64,000 nt of DNA from the NCBI RefSeq assembly GCF_016865485.1, contig NZ_AP024452.1:1076501-1140500 (forward strand), read 5' to 3'. Source of the stretch: Luteitalea sp. TBR-22. Lineage in GTDB: Bacteria > Acidobacteriota > Vicinamibacteria > Vicinamibacterales > Vicinamibacteraceae. Of this stretch, positions 19,003 to 30,195 are shown piece by piece (the stretch's first letter is position 1; every line of letters starts with the position of its first letter). Under the pieces are notes generated by a model. The model worked only from the letters and a program-made list of their open reading frames with translations, had not been told where the DNA came from and searched no databases. The position numbers and the translations under genes were made by a program.

Positions 19003-20627
19003 CCGCGCTCGGGTGTGAAGGCCTGCCACGGCAGCCCGGGCTGGCTCGGGTTGCCGGTCCGCGCGAAGTTGGCCCATGCGGTCGCCATCCTGCGGGCCAG
19101 CGCCTGTGCCTCCGGGCCGTTGCCAGTGCCCTGCGCGCAGCGCGCCGTGTTGTCGAAGCAGAAGGCGAGTTCGGCCGTGTGCCAGGCGCCGGCGTCCTCG
19201 AGCATCGGCGACTGCCAGCCGAAGTACCACGCGTACACCGGTGCACCGCCCTGCGCGTGCTTCATCGTCGCCATGCGCACGACGTTGTTGCGGATCGCGA
19301 GGCCATTGAGCCCGCCGCCGCTGCACATGTACGACAACGTGCGGATGCTCTTGTTCGGATAGGCCCGCTTGAGGGCCGCCGCAATTGCCGTGGCCTTCCC
19401 CTCGCCATAGCTGCGGGCGAGCGTGGCCATCCACTCGGCCTCGGTCGGCCGCGACGACATGCGGTTGCCTTCCTCGGTGACCGAGCCGATCAGCAACGGG
19501 ATGTCGCGCGAGATGGCTGGCGCTCCCTCGAAGAATGATCGCATCGTGACGACGCGGCCGTCGACGGTGGGGCCGAAGCCGACGCGCGGCGCCGAACCGG
19601 CGGGAGGGATCGGGCCCGCGGCTGCGCCGGGCGGCGGGTTCATCGCCGCGACCACCGCGTTGCCCGCCGCGTTCAGGCGCGCCCAGTCCATCTTCTGCAG
19701 CGCAGCCATGTCCTTGACGCCGAGCTCGGCGACCAGCCGCCGCGTGAGCTCGCGCGACTGCTCGGCCGACGGCGGGTTGCCGCCGCCACCCGACTGCACG
19801 GACGCGCGGTGGATCAGGCCTTGCGCCGACGGCATCCCGAGCAGCGTCGTCACCTTCGAGCCGCCGCCCGACTGCCCGTAGATCATCACGCGGTTCGGAT
19901 CGCCGCCGAAGCTGGCGATGTTGTCGCGCACCCAGCGCAACGCCGCGACCAGGTCGGTCATGCCGACGTTGGCCGACTCGGCGTAGGCCGGCCCGCCGAA
20001 CTCGGACAGGTCGAGGAAGCCGAGGATGTTCAGGCGATGGTTGACGGTGACCGACACCACATCGTGGTGCCGCGCCTGCTGCGCGCCGTCCTGCGAGGCC
20101 AACTCGTAGGCCGATCCGAACGCGAAGCCGCCGCCGTGGAAGTACACCATCACCGGCCGCGAGCCCGTGAGGCCCGAGGTCCAGACGTTCAGCTTCAGCA
20201 TGTCCTCGCTCTGCCAGCCGTCGGTCCACTGGTAGAGGAACGACTGCTCCTGCACCCAGTCGTGCAGGCGCTGCGGGCAGTTGGCGCCGTAGATCAGCGT
20301 CGGGAGCTCGCCCTCCCACGGCGTCGGCGGCCTGGCGGGCAACCAGCGATTCTCGCCGGCCGTGGTGGCCCCGTAGGGCACGCCCTTGAACGTGAGGACG
20401 CCATCCTCGACGTAGCCCCGCACCTTGCCGTACTGCGTGGACGCCACGGCACTGCGCGGTGTGCTGCACACGCCCGTCGCTGCGGCGGCGCGCCGGCGGG
20501 CGGTGGCCGTCTGCGCGGCGTCGGCAGACGAGTGCGGCACCGCGGCACCCATGCCTGCGGCGGTCGAGAGCCGCAGCATCTGGCGGCGGTTCAGCGTCGA
20601 GCGGTCCCTGCCGGTCGTGTCGGACAC
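18924..20627 (-). CDS. Type-B carboxylesterase with Tat-type signal
   Basis: A 567-residue esterase of the carboxylesterase/lipase (COesterase) family, exported probably by Tat because of the N-terminal LNRRQMLRLS followed by a weakly hydrophobic segment. The catalytic set is complete: oxyanion HGGG at 164-167, nucleophile Ser253 in GQSGGG, acid Glu385/386 in SVTEEGNR and His483 in AWHTAELAF. The GTG at 20627 is preceded by GGAGGG at ideal spacing, so the longer reading frame upstream is not used. The 3' end overlaps the convergent GNAT gene by 79 bp. Such enzymes hydrolyse bulky carboxylic esters. Confidence 0.92.
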   Translation of the reverse strand: MSDTTGRDRSTLNRRQMLRLSTAAGMGAAVPHSSADAAQTATARRRAAAATGVCSTPRSAVASTQYGKVRGYVEDGVLTFKGVPYGATTAGENRWLPARPPTPWEGELPTLIYGANCPQRLHDWVQEQSFLYQWTDGWQSEDMLKLNVWTSGLTGSRPVMVYFHGGGFAFGSAYELASQDGAQQARHHDVVSVTVNHRLNILGFLDLSEFGGPAYAESANVGMTDLVAALRWVRDNIASFGGDPNRVMIYGQSGGGSKVTTLLGMPSAQGLIHRASVQSGGGGNPPSAEQSRELTRRLVAELGVKDMAALQKMDWARLNAAGNAVVAAMNPPPGAAAGPIPPAGSAPRVGFGPTVDGRVVTMRSFFEGAPAISRDIPLLIGSVTEEGNRMSSRPTEAEWMATLARSYGEGKATAIAAALKRAYPNKSIRTLSYMCSGGGLNGLAIRNNVVRMATMKHAQGGAPVYAWYFGWQSPMLEDAGAWHTAELAFCFDNTARCAQGTGNGPEAQALARRMATAWANFARTGNPSQPGLPWQAFTPERGQTMVFDDPCRMVDDPDGEARKLLLT

Positions 20628-20702
20628 GTCAGCCCTCCGAGGTCGGTGATCGATGTGTGCAGGCAGTATACGGACGGATCTCGCCGAGCGCGCGCCGCGG
20701 CC

Positions 20703-20727
20703 GCGCGTGCCGGGTTCCGGCACGCGC
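20703..20727 (-). terminator. Strong hairpin downstream of the haloperoxidase gene
   Basis: An 11-bp perfect stem (GCGCGTGCCGG / CCGGCACGCGC) with a 3-nt loop lies 14 bp after the haloperoxidase stop. It has no T-tract, as is common in GC-rich genomes, so terminator function is inferred from position and stability. Confidence 0.55.
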
Positions 20728-20741
20728 ACCCGCTGGCCTGG

Positions 20742-22055
20742 TCACCGCATCGGGGCCAGTGCGTCGGCCACGGCTCGGCCGATGCTGCGCCCCTGCTGTC
20801 GCCCATCGCGGATCGCCTGCCGGAAGTGGATGCCGGCATAGAGGCGCGACAGGCCGTTCTCCTGCGCCGCATCCGAGAGGCTCCGGTACTCGCGCACCAC
20901 ACCCGGCAGGGTGAGACTGTCGGCGCGGAACGTGTGCCGATCGCCGAGCAGTTCGATCAGGACCTCGGCGGCGGCCCATCCGAGCACCGTGTGCGTGGAG
21001 GGGTAGTCGGGCACCGGCGGCGTCACCTGGAAGGGCTGCCACGCCGGGTCGGCCGCGGTCAGCCGGTTGCCGTCGCTGGCCGCCGCGCGGATGGCCGTTT
21101 CCGGCCGCCAGAACCGGAAGCGGTACTTGGCCTCGAAGCCGGCGATGAAGCCGTCGGCCATCGCGAAGTTGACCAGGGCGAGCACCCGCGCCGCCTCCCA
21201 CTCGTCGAGGCCGCGTTGCTCGACGATCGTCCGCGCAATCCGGTTCCATCCGAGCGGCGAGTCCTCGTACCAGAAGACCGCGATTTCCGACTGTTCCGGC
21301 GTGCGGACCCGGCTGTCCTTCTCGCCAATCGCCTTCACCAGCGCGAAGTCCTGCGCATACGCGCCGCTGGTGACCCGCTGCGGGCCGTCGAGAACGTGAT
21401 CGGCCAGGTCGATCACGAACGGTGTCACCTTCCCCCAGCCCGGCGCCGCGGCGAAGTCGAAGGGCGGCGTGAACTGGTACTCGCCGACGCCGGCGCGCGG
21501 GACGTACCTCGGCTCACCCGCCTGCGCCGCGCCATCGTCGGCCCGCCGCGCCAGGTTCGCGGCTGCCGCCGACTGGCCGACGACGATCCCCGCGGCCCTG
21601 GCCGGGCCCTCGGGCACGGCGGCCAGCGCGTTGGCGTACGCCGCCTCGACGAGCGCCGACGGCTCCGGCAACAGCGCCGCGAGTGCGTCGTGGGCGGCCG
21701 TCGCAACTGCGGCGTCCAGTGAGGCGCCCGGCGCGTCGGCGATGCCGGGTGTGTACGACCGGAACCGGCGGTCCACCGCGTTGATCGCGTCGTGGACCGC
21801 GGCCTGCACGATCGCCAGGGTGCGCGACTGCGTCATCGGGTCGGTGCCCTGCGATGGGCTCAGCGCGTCGGTGGCGACGCGATTCCAGGTCAGCACGGCA
21901 CGCCACGACGACGCCCCGAGGTGCCCTGCCGTGCGTGCGTCCTCGGCGCGCGCGGCGGTGACCGCGCTCGTCAAGACCAGCAGGCCGGCGACGGCCATCG
22001 AGCGGAAGAACACGGCGGCATGGGCCACCGGCAAGGAGTCACGGGATTGGGACAT
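20742..22055 (-). CDS. Vanadium-dependent haloperoxidase / PAP2-like phosphatase
   Basis: This 437-residue secreted protein has a signal peptide (about 18-38). All vanadate-binding motifs of the VHPO/PAP2 superfamily are present: K-x6-R-P as KYRFRFWRP (about residue 310), P-S-x-H as YPSTHTV (about 346) and S-R-x3-G-x-H as SRLYAGIHF (about 404). The family either oxidises halides with peroxide using vanadate or acts as an acid phosphatase; the helical spacing here is that of bacterial 'phosphatase PAP2/VHPO' proteins. ATG 22055 follows AGGAGTG. It lies between a methyltransferase and a carboxylesterase on the same strand, without overlap. Confidence 0.9.
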   Translation of the reverse strand: MSQSRDSLPVAHAAVFFRSMAVAGLLVLTSAVTAARAEDARTAGHLGASSWRAVLTWNRVATDALSPSQGTDPMTQSRTLAIVQAAVHDAINAVDRRFRSYTPGIADAPGASLDAAVATAAHDALAALLPEPSALVEAAYANALAAVPEGPARAAGIVVGQSAAAANLARRADDGAAQAGEPRYVPRAGVGEYQFTPPFDFAAAPGWGKVTPFVIDLADHVLDGPQRVTSGAYAQDFALVKAIGEKDSRVRTPEQSEIAVFWYEDSPLGWNRIARTIVEQRGLDEWEAARVLALVNFAMADGFIAGFEAKYRFRFWRPETAIRAAASDGNRLTAADPAWQPFQVTPPVPDYPSTHTVLGWAAAEVLIELLGDRHTFRADSLTLPGVVREYRSLSDAAQENGLSRLYAGIHFRQAIRDGRQQGRSIGRAVADALAPMR

Positions 22056-22167
22056 GATGACGACACTCCTGTGAGAACGCGGGGTTGACGTGACGGACGG
22101 TGCGCCCGTGCCAGCGCCGGCTACCCGCTCGCGCGGGCAACCGACCGTGGCGCGGTGGATGCGGCGG

Positions 22168-23232
22168 TCAGGGCCGCGCCTCGTACACGAGCGTGAAAGG
22201 GGTCTGCGTGGCGCGCCTGAAGCGCGTGAAACCTGCCGACGTGACCACGGCGCGGATGCGTGCCTCGCCGGCCTGCGCGCCCAGGGCGACGCGGCCTGCC
22301 TGCGCCAACGCGCAGGGCGTGCAGATCAGCGTCGACCCGGCGTAGTACGCGCGGCCGATCGGGTTGAGGTTCTCCTCGACGCGGTCTCCGGCGTACGGTT
22401 CGACGATCATCCAGCTGCCGGCCGGCGCCAGGGCGCGGCGAACGTGGCGCGAGGCGCCGACCGGGTCGCCCATGTCGTGCAGGGCATCGAACACGGTCAC
22501 CAGGTCGTAGCCCGTGCCCGGGAAGCCGTCGGCCGGCGCGACCTCGAACCGGCAGCGTTCGCTCACGCCTGCGTCTGCCGCCCGGGCCGTCGCAGCGGCC
22601 ACCGAGTCCACGTGTGTGTCGAAGCCGACGAACGTCGACGCCGGGAACGCCTGTGCCAGCAGGATGGTCGACGCGCCGTGGCCACATCCGACGTCGGCGA
22701 CGCGCCCGCCGGCACGTAGTCGATCCTCGACGCCGTCGAGGGTCGGCAGCCACTCACGCACCAGGTGCGCGTCGTAGTTGGGCCTGAAGAACCGCTCGAT
22801 GCCGTGGAACAGCTCGTGATCGTGCTCGTGCCACCCGATGCCGTCGCCGGTCCGGAATGCCGTCGTCAGCGTGTCGAGGCGGCGGCCCGCGGCCAGGGCC
22901 AACTGGAAGGCGCCGACCATGAACGCCGGGCTCCCCTCGTGGGCGAACGCCAGCGCCTGTTCCGGGGTGAGCAGGTACCGGCCGCTGTCCGCCTCGTAGG
23001 TGACGTAGCCGGACGCGGCCTGCGCGTTGAGCCACTCGCGCACGTAGCGCTCGTGGGTCTGGGTCTGCTGCGCCAGTTCCGCTGACGTCAGCGGACCGAG
23101 TGCGGCCAGCGCCCGGTAGAGGCCGAGCCGATCGCCGATCAGGACGAGTGGTGCGGTCGACACCGCGCCGAAGTCGATGACGATGCGTCCGAGGAGTGTG
23201 TCGAGGTGCTGTTGATCGATGGTGGTGGTCAT
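22168..23232 (-). CDS. SAM-dependent methyltransferase with winged-helix N-terminal domain
   Basis: A 354-residue class I methyltransferase. Residues 1-110 form a winged-helix/dimerisation domain as in Rv2258c-like and some O-methyltransferases (LVLIGDRLGLYRALAALG). The Rossmann domain begins near 175 with the SAM loop VADVGCGHGAS; the acidic residue after strand 2 is in FVGFDTHVDS, and VFDALHDMGDP follows strand 4. Start ATG 23232 follows GGAGGCTTCC. The substrate is unknown; this family methylates small molecules. It is divergent from an AraC-type regulator across 185 bp, which may control it. Confidence 0.88.
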   Translation of the reverse strand: MTTTIDQQHLDTLLGRIVIDFGAVSTAPLVLIGDRLGLYRALAALGPLTSAELAQQTQTHERYVREWLNAQAASGYVTYEADSGRYLLTPEQALAFAHEGSPAFMVGAFQLALAAGRRLDTLTTAFRTGDGIGWHEHDHELFHGIERFFRPNYDAHLVREWLPTLDGVEDRLRAGGRVADVGCGHGASTILLAQAFPASTFVGFDTHVDSVAAATARAADAGVSERCRFEVAPADGFPGTGYDLVTVFDALHDMGDPVGASRHVRRALAPAGSWMIVEPYAGDRVEENLNPIGRAYYAGSTLICTPCALAQAGRVALGAQAGEARIRAVVTSAGFTRFRRATQTPFTLVYEARP

Positions 23233-23340
23233 GGAAGCCTCCGGAACGGGTTCGAGGTCCATCCTCACCAGTGCGACCGCCGCGGGCTTTGCCGCGCCGC
23301 CGCCGTTCTTGCTCGCCCGCCCGGCCGACGACGGTTGCTT

Positions 23341-23388
23341 GACCGGACGCCCGCCCAGCTTGATTTGGAGACCGGCGCGACCGGACGC
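23341..23388. repeat. 10-bp direct repeat in the methyltransferase/AraC intergenic region
   Basis: GACCGGACGC occurs at 23341-23350 and again at 23379-23388, a centre spacing of 38 bp. Direct half-sites are the usual arrangement for AraC-family regulators, and the repeat lies 30-77 bp upstream of the AraC start, so it is a candidate operator. Confidence 0.4.
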
Positions 23389-23417
23389 TACGATGCCGCG
23401 ACACCAGGACGCCGCCC

Positions 23418-24398
23418 GTGGATGCCCTGTCCGAACTGCTCCGTGTCGTCAAGCTCACCGGCGCGATGTTCTTCCACGCGCGGTGCGGCGTGCCCTGGGG
23501 CGTCTCCTCGCCGCCGTCGGAGGTGTTCGGCCGCCACGTCGGCTCGCCGAGCAGCCACATCATCGAGTTCCACCTGCTGAGCGAGGGGCGCGGCTACGTC
23601 CGGGTGGGCGAGGAGTCGATGCCGCTGTCGGCGGGCGATGTCATCCTCATGCCGCACGGCGACCCCCACTACCTGGGAAGCGGTCCCGGCTACGAGCATG
23701 AAGTGGATGAGGAGGACATGCGGGCGCTGCTCACCGGCCAGCTCACCGAGTCGCGCCTCGGCGGGGACGGCGAGGGCGCGCGGCTCATCTGCGGCTACCT
23801 CGCGAGCGAGAAGGGCCTGATCCAGCCCCTGCTCGACGGCTTGCCGCGCGTCGTGCGGGTGAACATCCGCGCCGATGCCCAGGGTGCGATGCTGGAGTCG
23901 ATGATCCGCCACGCCGTGGATCAGGCGTCGGGCGCCGCGCCGGGCAGCCGGGCCATCGTCGCGCACCTGGCGGAGGTGCTGTTCGCGGAGGTACTGAGGC
24001 GGTACCTGCTGCACCTGTCGCCCAGTCGCACGGGATGGCTGGCCGGCGCCGCCGACCCGGTGGTCGGTCGTGCCCTCGTTGTCCTGCACCAGCGCCCGGG
24101 TGAGCCGTGGACGATCGACAGGCTTGCGCGCGAGGTGGGCCTCTCCAGTTCCGCCCTCACCGAACGCTTCTCGCGGTGCCTGGGCCAGGGCCCGATGGGG
24201 TATCTCGCCAACTGGCGGCTCGAACTGGCCGCCGAGTCGTTACGCACGACCAACCGCAGCGTGCTGCAGATCGCGGGTGAGGTCGGCTACGAGTCGGAAG
24301 CGGCGTTCAATCGCGCGTTCAAGCGACGCTTCGAGGCACCGCCCGCCCGGTATCGGCGAGAGTGGCGAGCTGGCGACGCGCGGCGCCTCCGGACCTGA
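23418..24398 (+). CDS. AraC-family regulator with cupin sensor domain
   Basis: This 326-residue cytosolic regulator has an N-terminal cupin-like (AraC_binding/Cupin_6) effector domain (about 1-180; PLSAGDVILMPHGDPHYL) and a C-terminal double helix-turn-helix (about 225-320): WTIDRLAREVGLSSSALTERF and the family signature IAGEVGYESEAAFNRAFKRRF. The start is GTG 23418, since no upstream ATG keeps the domain intact. It is divergently transcribed from the methyltransferase gene, the likely target. The effector is unknown. Related regulators often control genes for detoxifying small organic compounds. Confidence 0.92.
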   Translation: MDALSELLRVVKLTGAMFFHARCGVPWGVSSPPSEVFGRHVGSPSSHIIEFHLLSEGRGYVRVGEESMPLSAGDVILMPHGDPHYLGSGPGYEHEVDEEDMRALLTGQLTESRLGGDGEGARLICGYLASEKGLIQPLLDGLPRVVRVNIRADAQGAMLESMIRHAVDQASGAAPGSRAIVAHLAEVLFAEVLRRYLLHLSPSRTGWLAGAADPVVGRALVVLHQRPGEPWTIDRLAREVGLSSSALTERFSRCLGQGPMGYLANWRLELAAESLRTTNRSVLQIAGEVGYESEAAFNRAFKRRFEAPPARYRREWRAGDARRLRT

Positions 24399-24518
24399 CG
24401 CGTCCCGGCAGTCGTGGGCGACGGGCAACGCCGCGGCCGCGCCCGCCGTCCAACAGGCACACCAGCCACGGGGGAGCGACAGCGCCTCGACATCGCTGCT
24501 GGCGGGAGGAGCGCGATC

Positions 24519-25634
24519 ATGCAGGCCCATCGACGCACCGTGCTTGCCGGGTTCGCGACGATCCCGCTGATGGCGTGGCCTGGCCAGCAGGAGACATCGG
24601 AGGCGGCGGTCGATCGCCTCATCGGCAGCCGCATGGCGGCGAAGGGGATTCCCGGCGGTGGCGCGGCGATCGTGCGCGAGGGGCGGCCGCTGCTGCAGCG
24701 CGGGTACGGTGCCGCGAGCCTCGAACTCGACGTGCCGGCGACTGCCGACACGCTGTTCCCGATGGCGTCGGCCTCGAAGGTCGTGGCGAGCCTGGTGGCC
24801 GGCCGGCTCGTCGACGCCGGGCGACTGGACCTCGATGCGCCGGCGCGGCAGTACCTGCCCGAACTGCCCGACTCGCTGGCGGCCGTGAGGGTGCACCACC
24901 TGCTCTCGCACACCTCGGGGCTCGCAGGGCCGGGCGCCAATCCCCGCTTCGTGGCCGAGCGTGCCGATCGCGAGCGACGCGATGCGTGGGTCGGGCCGCT
25001 GAAGCTCGACGTCTTCACCGACGAGGAAGTGCTTGCCTACGGAGCCGCCGCCGGCCTCGCCGAACCGCCCGGCACGCAGTGGCGCTACAGCCAGTTCCCG
25101 TACTTCCTGGTCGGGCTGATCGTCGGACGCCTCTGCGGGGCGACGTTCGCCGAGGCCGTCGCCCGCGAGGTGTTCGCGCCACTCGGCATCACGCGTGCGG
25201 TGTACGGGGACCATCGCACCGTGGTGCCCGGGCGCCCGTCCACCAACTACACGCGCCAGTTCGGCCCGCTGCAGCACTTCGCCCTGCGCTACACCCCCGG
25301 CTACTGGCCGGCCGCCGGCCTCAACATGAGCGCGGCCGACGCGCTCCGCCTGCTCGCCGCCTTCGAGCCCGGGCGCCTGTTGCGGGCCGACACGCTGACG
25401 CGCCTGTGGCAACCGGCGCGGCTCGCCGATGGCACCGAGGCGCGGTACGCCCTCGGCTTCTCGGTGACGACAAGCAACGGCCGTCGCTGGGTCGGCCACG
25501 AGGGTGGCGGGTGCTGCTACGTGGGCTGGTGGCCCGAGCAGCGCCTCGGCATCGTCGTCCTCTTCAACCTGTCGGGTGCGCGGGAGGACGGCATCGAGGC
25601 CGCGATTGCCGATCTGGTCCTTTCGCAGGCCTGA
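24519..25634 (+). CDS. Beta-lactamase-family serine hydrolase (class C-like)
   Basis: This 371-residue secreted protein has a signal peptide (HRRTVLAGFATIPLMAW). It has the penicillin-binding/class C fold: S-x-x-K as SASK (Ser84, Lys87), the Tyr motif YSQ near residue 171 and the third-strand motif HEGG near residue 329 in place of KTG. The family (COG1680) includes esterases, D-amino-acid amidases and beta-lactamases; the HxGG version usually means an esterase or peptidase rather than antibiotic resistance. ATG 24519 is preceded by GGGAGGA. It follows the AraC gene in the same direction with a 120-bp gap. Confidence 0.9.
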   Translation: MQAHRRTVLAGFATIPLMAWPGQQETSEAAVDRLIGSRMAAKGIPGGGAAIVREGRPLLQRGYGAASLELDVPATADTLFPMASASKVVASLVAGRLVDAGRLDLDAPARQYLPELPDSLAAVRVHHLLSHTSGLAGPGANPRFVAERADRERRDAWVGPLKLDVFTDEEVLAYGAAAGLAEPPGTQWRYSQFPYFLVGLIVGRLCGATFAEAVAREVFAPLGITRAVYGDHRTVVPGRPSTNYTRQFGPLQHFALRYTPGYWPAAGLNMSAADALRLLAAFEPGRLLRADTLTRLWQPARLADGTEARYALGFSVTTSNGRRWVGHEGGGCCYVGWWPEQRLGIVVLFNLSGAREDGIEAAIADLVLSQA

Positions 25635-25679
25635 CGACTGTTGACCTCGACCACGGCTCGAGCACGTCCTCGGCTTAAG

Positions 25680-26234
25680 ATGCCGTCGGAGCCCATGTCC
25701 GGCCGCGCCCCAGACGCCACGCCCGGTCTCGATCGCTACTGGACGCAGGTCTACGACCGCCTGCGCGACCGGGCCCGTCGACTCCTCGCGCGCGAGCGAC
25801 CAGGAGCGACGCTGCAGCCCACCGCCCTCGTGCACGACGCGTGGCTGCGCGCCCTGCGTCCGCACCGCGGTGGCTGGCAGGGGCCGACCCACGTCCTCGC
25901 GGTCGGCGTCCAGGCGATGCGCCGCCTGTTGATCGACCGCGGCCGTCATCACCATCGGCAGAAGCGCGGCGGCGACGCGGTGGCGGTTTCGCTGACGGCG
26001 GTGGATCTCGCCGCGCCCGCCGGGCTGCCTGCCGCCGACCGGCTGGCGCTGGCGAGGGCTCTCGAGACGCTCCAGTCGCTCGATCCGCGGCAGGCCGAGG
26101 TCGTCCGGTTGCGCGCCGCCGGGTTCACCGTCCCGGAGGTGGCGCGGGCGCTCGGCGTCTCGACCCGCACCGTCGAGGACGACTGGCGACACGGGTGCGC
26201 CTGGCTGCGACGGGAACTCGTGTCGCTTGGGTGA
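25680..26234 (+). CDS. ECF-type RNA polymerase sigma factor (TIGR02999 group)
   Basis: About 184 residues. It belongs to the Acidobacteria/Planctomycetes ECF group that keeps the phrase LQPTALVHDAWLRAL in region 2 (about 41-55) and ARALGVSTRTVEDDWRHGCAWL in region 4. Region 2 binds core polymerase and the -10 element; region 4 binds the -35. No anti-sigma factor gene is adjacent. The start could be ATG 25680 or ATG 25695; a TTG at 25641 is less likely. In this group, regulation is often linked to Ser/Thr kinases, and one is encoded just downstream on the opposite strand (26730-29360), which may be functional or coincidental. Confidence 0.88.
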   Translation: MPSEPMSGRAPDATPGLDRYWTQVYDRLRDRARRLLARERPGATLQPTALVHDAWLRALRPHRGGWQGPTHVLAVGVQAMRRLLIDRGRHHHRQKRGGDAVAVSLTAVDLAAPAGLPAADRLALARALETLQSLDPRQAEVVRLRAAGFTVPEVARALGVSTRTVEDDWRHGCAWLRRELVSLG

Positions 26235-26287
26235 TTGCGGGGTTGGTGTGCGGATGTCGCGTCTTCCATCAGGAGGACGTATCCGGC

Positions 26288-26729
26288 ATGACCATCATCG
26301 TTACCGCTGCTGTCCGCCGCGGCCGCCTCGGGGCCGCGATCATCATGACCCAGCTGTTCACGGCGCCGACCGTGGCTGCGGCCGACCCACCGACCTGTGG
26401 GCAGGGCGTCCTGCAGGACGTGCAGGTCGTGCGCGACCTGGTCCCGAGCGCCTCGACCGTGCACGTCACGCGTTGGCAGGGCCGCGAGGGTCGCACCGGC
26501 ACCTACGTGTACGTATCGCCCTCGATGCGCGAGCGGGTCACCTACCGCGTGACGCTGGCGCTGCACGGGCGGACCTACGTAGCCGAGTCTCCGGGGGATG
26601 CGTTCTGGCACTACGACCCGCGCAAGCTCGGTCCCGGCGGCGACGTGCCGGCCTGCGTGGACGGCCGCACGCTGGTGATAACGCGGCCCGACGGCAAGAC
26701 CTATGCGCCGCGTCTCGTGTACATGGAGT

Positions 26730-26740
<11 letters not shown>
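26288..26740 (+). CDS. Small secreted protein of unknown function
   Basis: A 150-residue protein with a signal peptide (residues about 8-34, ending TAPTVAAA). The mature part has two cysteines (PPTCGQGVLQ and VPACVDGR), probably a disulfide, and a predicted beta-rich fold (TGTYVYVSPSMRERVTYRVTLALHG). No family was recognised. It follows the sigma factor gene by 53 bp and has AGGAGG about 11 nt before its ATG, so it may be in that sigma factor's transcript. Its 3' end overlaps the convergent kinase gene by 11 bp. Confidence 0.65.
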
Positions 26741-29360
<2,620 letters not shown>

Positions 29361-29410
29361 GCGCGCGGCCGAGGCAGTCGCTGCCCGCTGCGTCCCGCTG
29401 ACGGTCCTCT

Positions 29411-30076
29411 TCAGGCCTGAACAGGGCGGTCGCTCCGCGTCACCACCAGGTGCATGGCTGCCGGCGTCGACTCGTGCGACGTCACCGCGTAGCCGAGGGC
29501 CTGCAGGTCGAGGCCGGCGAAGAGCGATGCGCCCTGTCCGAGCACGACCGGCGACACGGCGAGGTGCAACTCGTCGATGAGCCGCGCCTGCAGGTACTGC
29601 CGGATCGTGTCGGCGCCGCCGCCGATGCGCACGTCCTTGCCCTGCGCGGACTCACGGGCGCGTACCAGTGCCGCCTCGATGCCCTCGGTGACGAAGTGGA
29701 AGGTGGTGCCGCCGGCCATCTCGATCGAGGGACGCGCGTGGTGCGTCAGGACGAAGACCGGCACGTGATAGGGCGGTTCGTCTCCCCACCAGCCTTTCCA
29801 CCCGTCGTCCAGCCAGGCGCCGCGGCTTGGCGTGAACATGTTGCGGCCCATGATCCACGCCCCGACGTTCTCGAACGAGTGCCTCGCGAAGTCGTCGTCA
29901 CGACCGGTGGTTCCGCCCTCGGTCTGCAGCACGTGCCGCCGGAAGGTCGCCGTCGGGACGAACCACTGGTGCAACAGCCCTCCGCCGCGGCCGAGCGGGT
30001 GATCCAGGGACTGATCGGGGCCGGCGCCGTAGCCATCGATCGACACGGTGAAGGCGTTCACGCGGAGCTTGGACAT
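29411..30076 (-). CDS. RibD/DHFR-like reductase family protein
   Basis: This 221-residue protein matches the RibD C-terminal/dihydrofolate-reductase-like family: VNAFTVSIDGYGAG at the N-terminus, WIMGRNMFTP, PVFVLTHHARPSIEM, VRIGGGADTIRQYLQ (NADPH-binding) and DELHLAVSPVVLG. Members reduce small heterocycles with NADPH; a specific substrate cannot be named. The start ATG 30076 gives the standard family N-terminus (MSKLRVNAF). It lies upstream of the Ser/Thr kinase in the same direction and is divergent from the Gfo/Idh/MocA gene. Confidence 0.88.
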   Translation of the reverse strand: MSKLRVNAFTVSIDGYGAGPDQSLDHPLGRGGGLLHQWFVPTATFRRHVLQTEGGTTGRDDDFARHSFENVGAWIMGRNMFTPSRGAWLDDGWKGWWGDEPPYHVPVFVLTHHARPSIEMAGGTTFHFVTEGIEAALVRARESAQGKDVRIGGGADTIRQYLQARLIDELHLAVSPVVLGQGASLFAGLDLQALGYAVTSHESTPAAMHLVVTRSDRPVQA

Positions 30077-30195
30077 GGCGGAGTGCTCGACTCGGGGCGG
30101 GCGTGCTCCGCCATCGTGGCACACCCGGGCCCGCACGGCCTCCTCTGGTGGTACGCTCCCCCCGACAGCCGGGCGACGCCCGGCCAGGAGGCTCG

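Noticed and set aside
22124-22137. CCCGC-TCGC-GCGGG hairpin after the methyltransferase gene
   Set aside because: Only a 5-bp stem; too weak and too frequent at this GC content to call a terminator.
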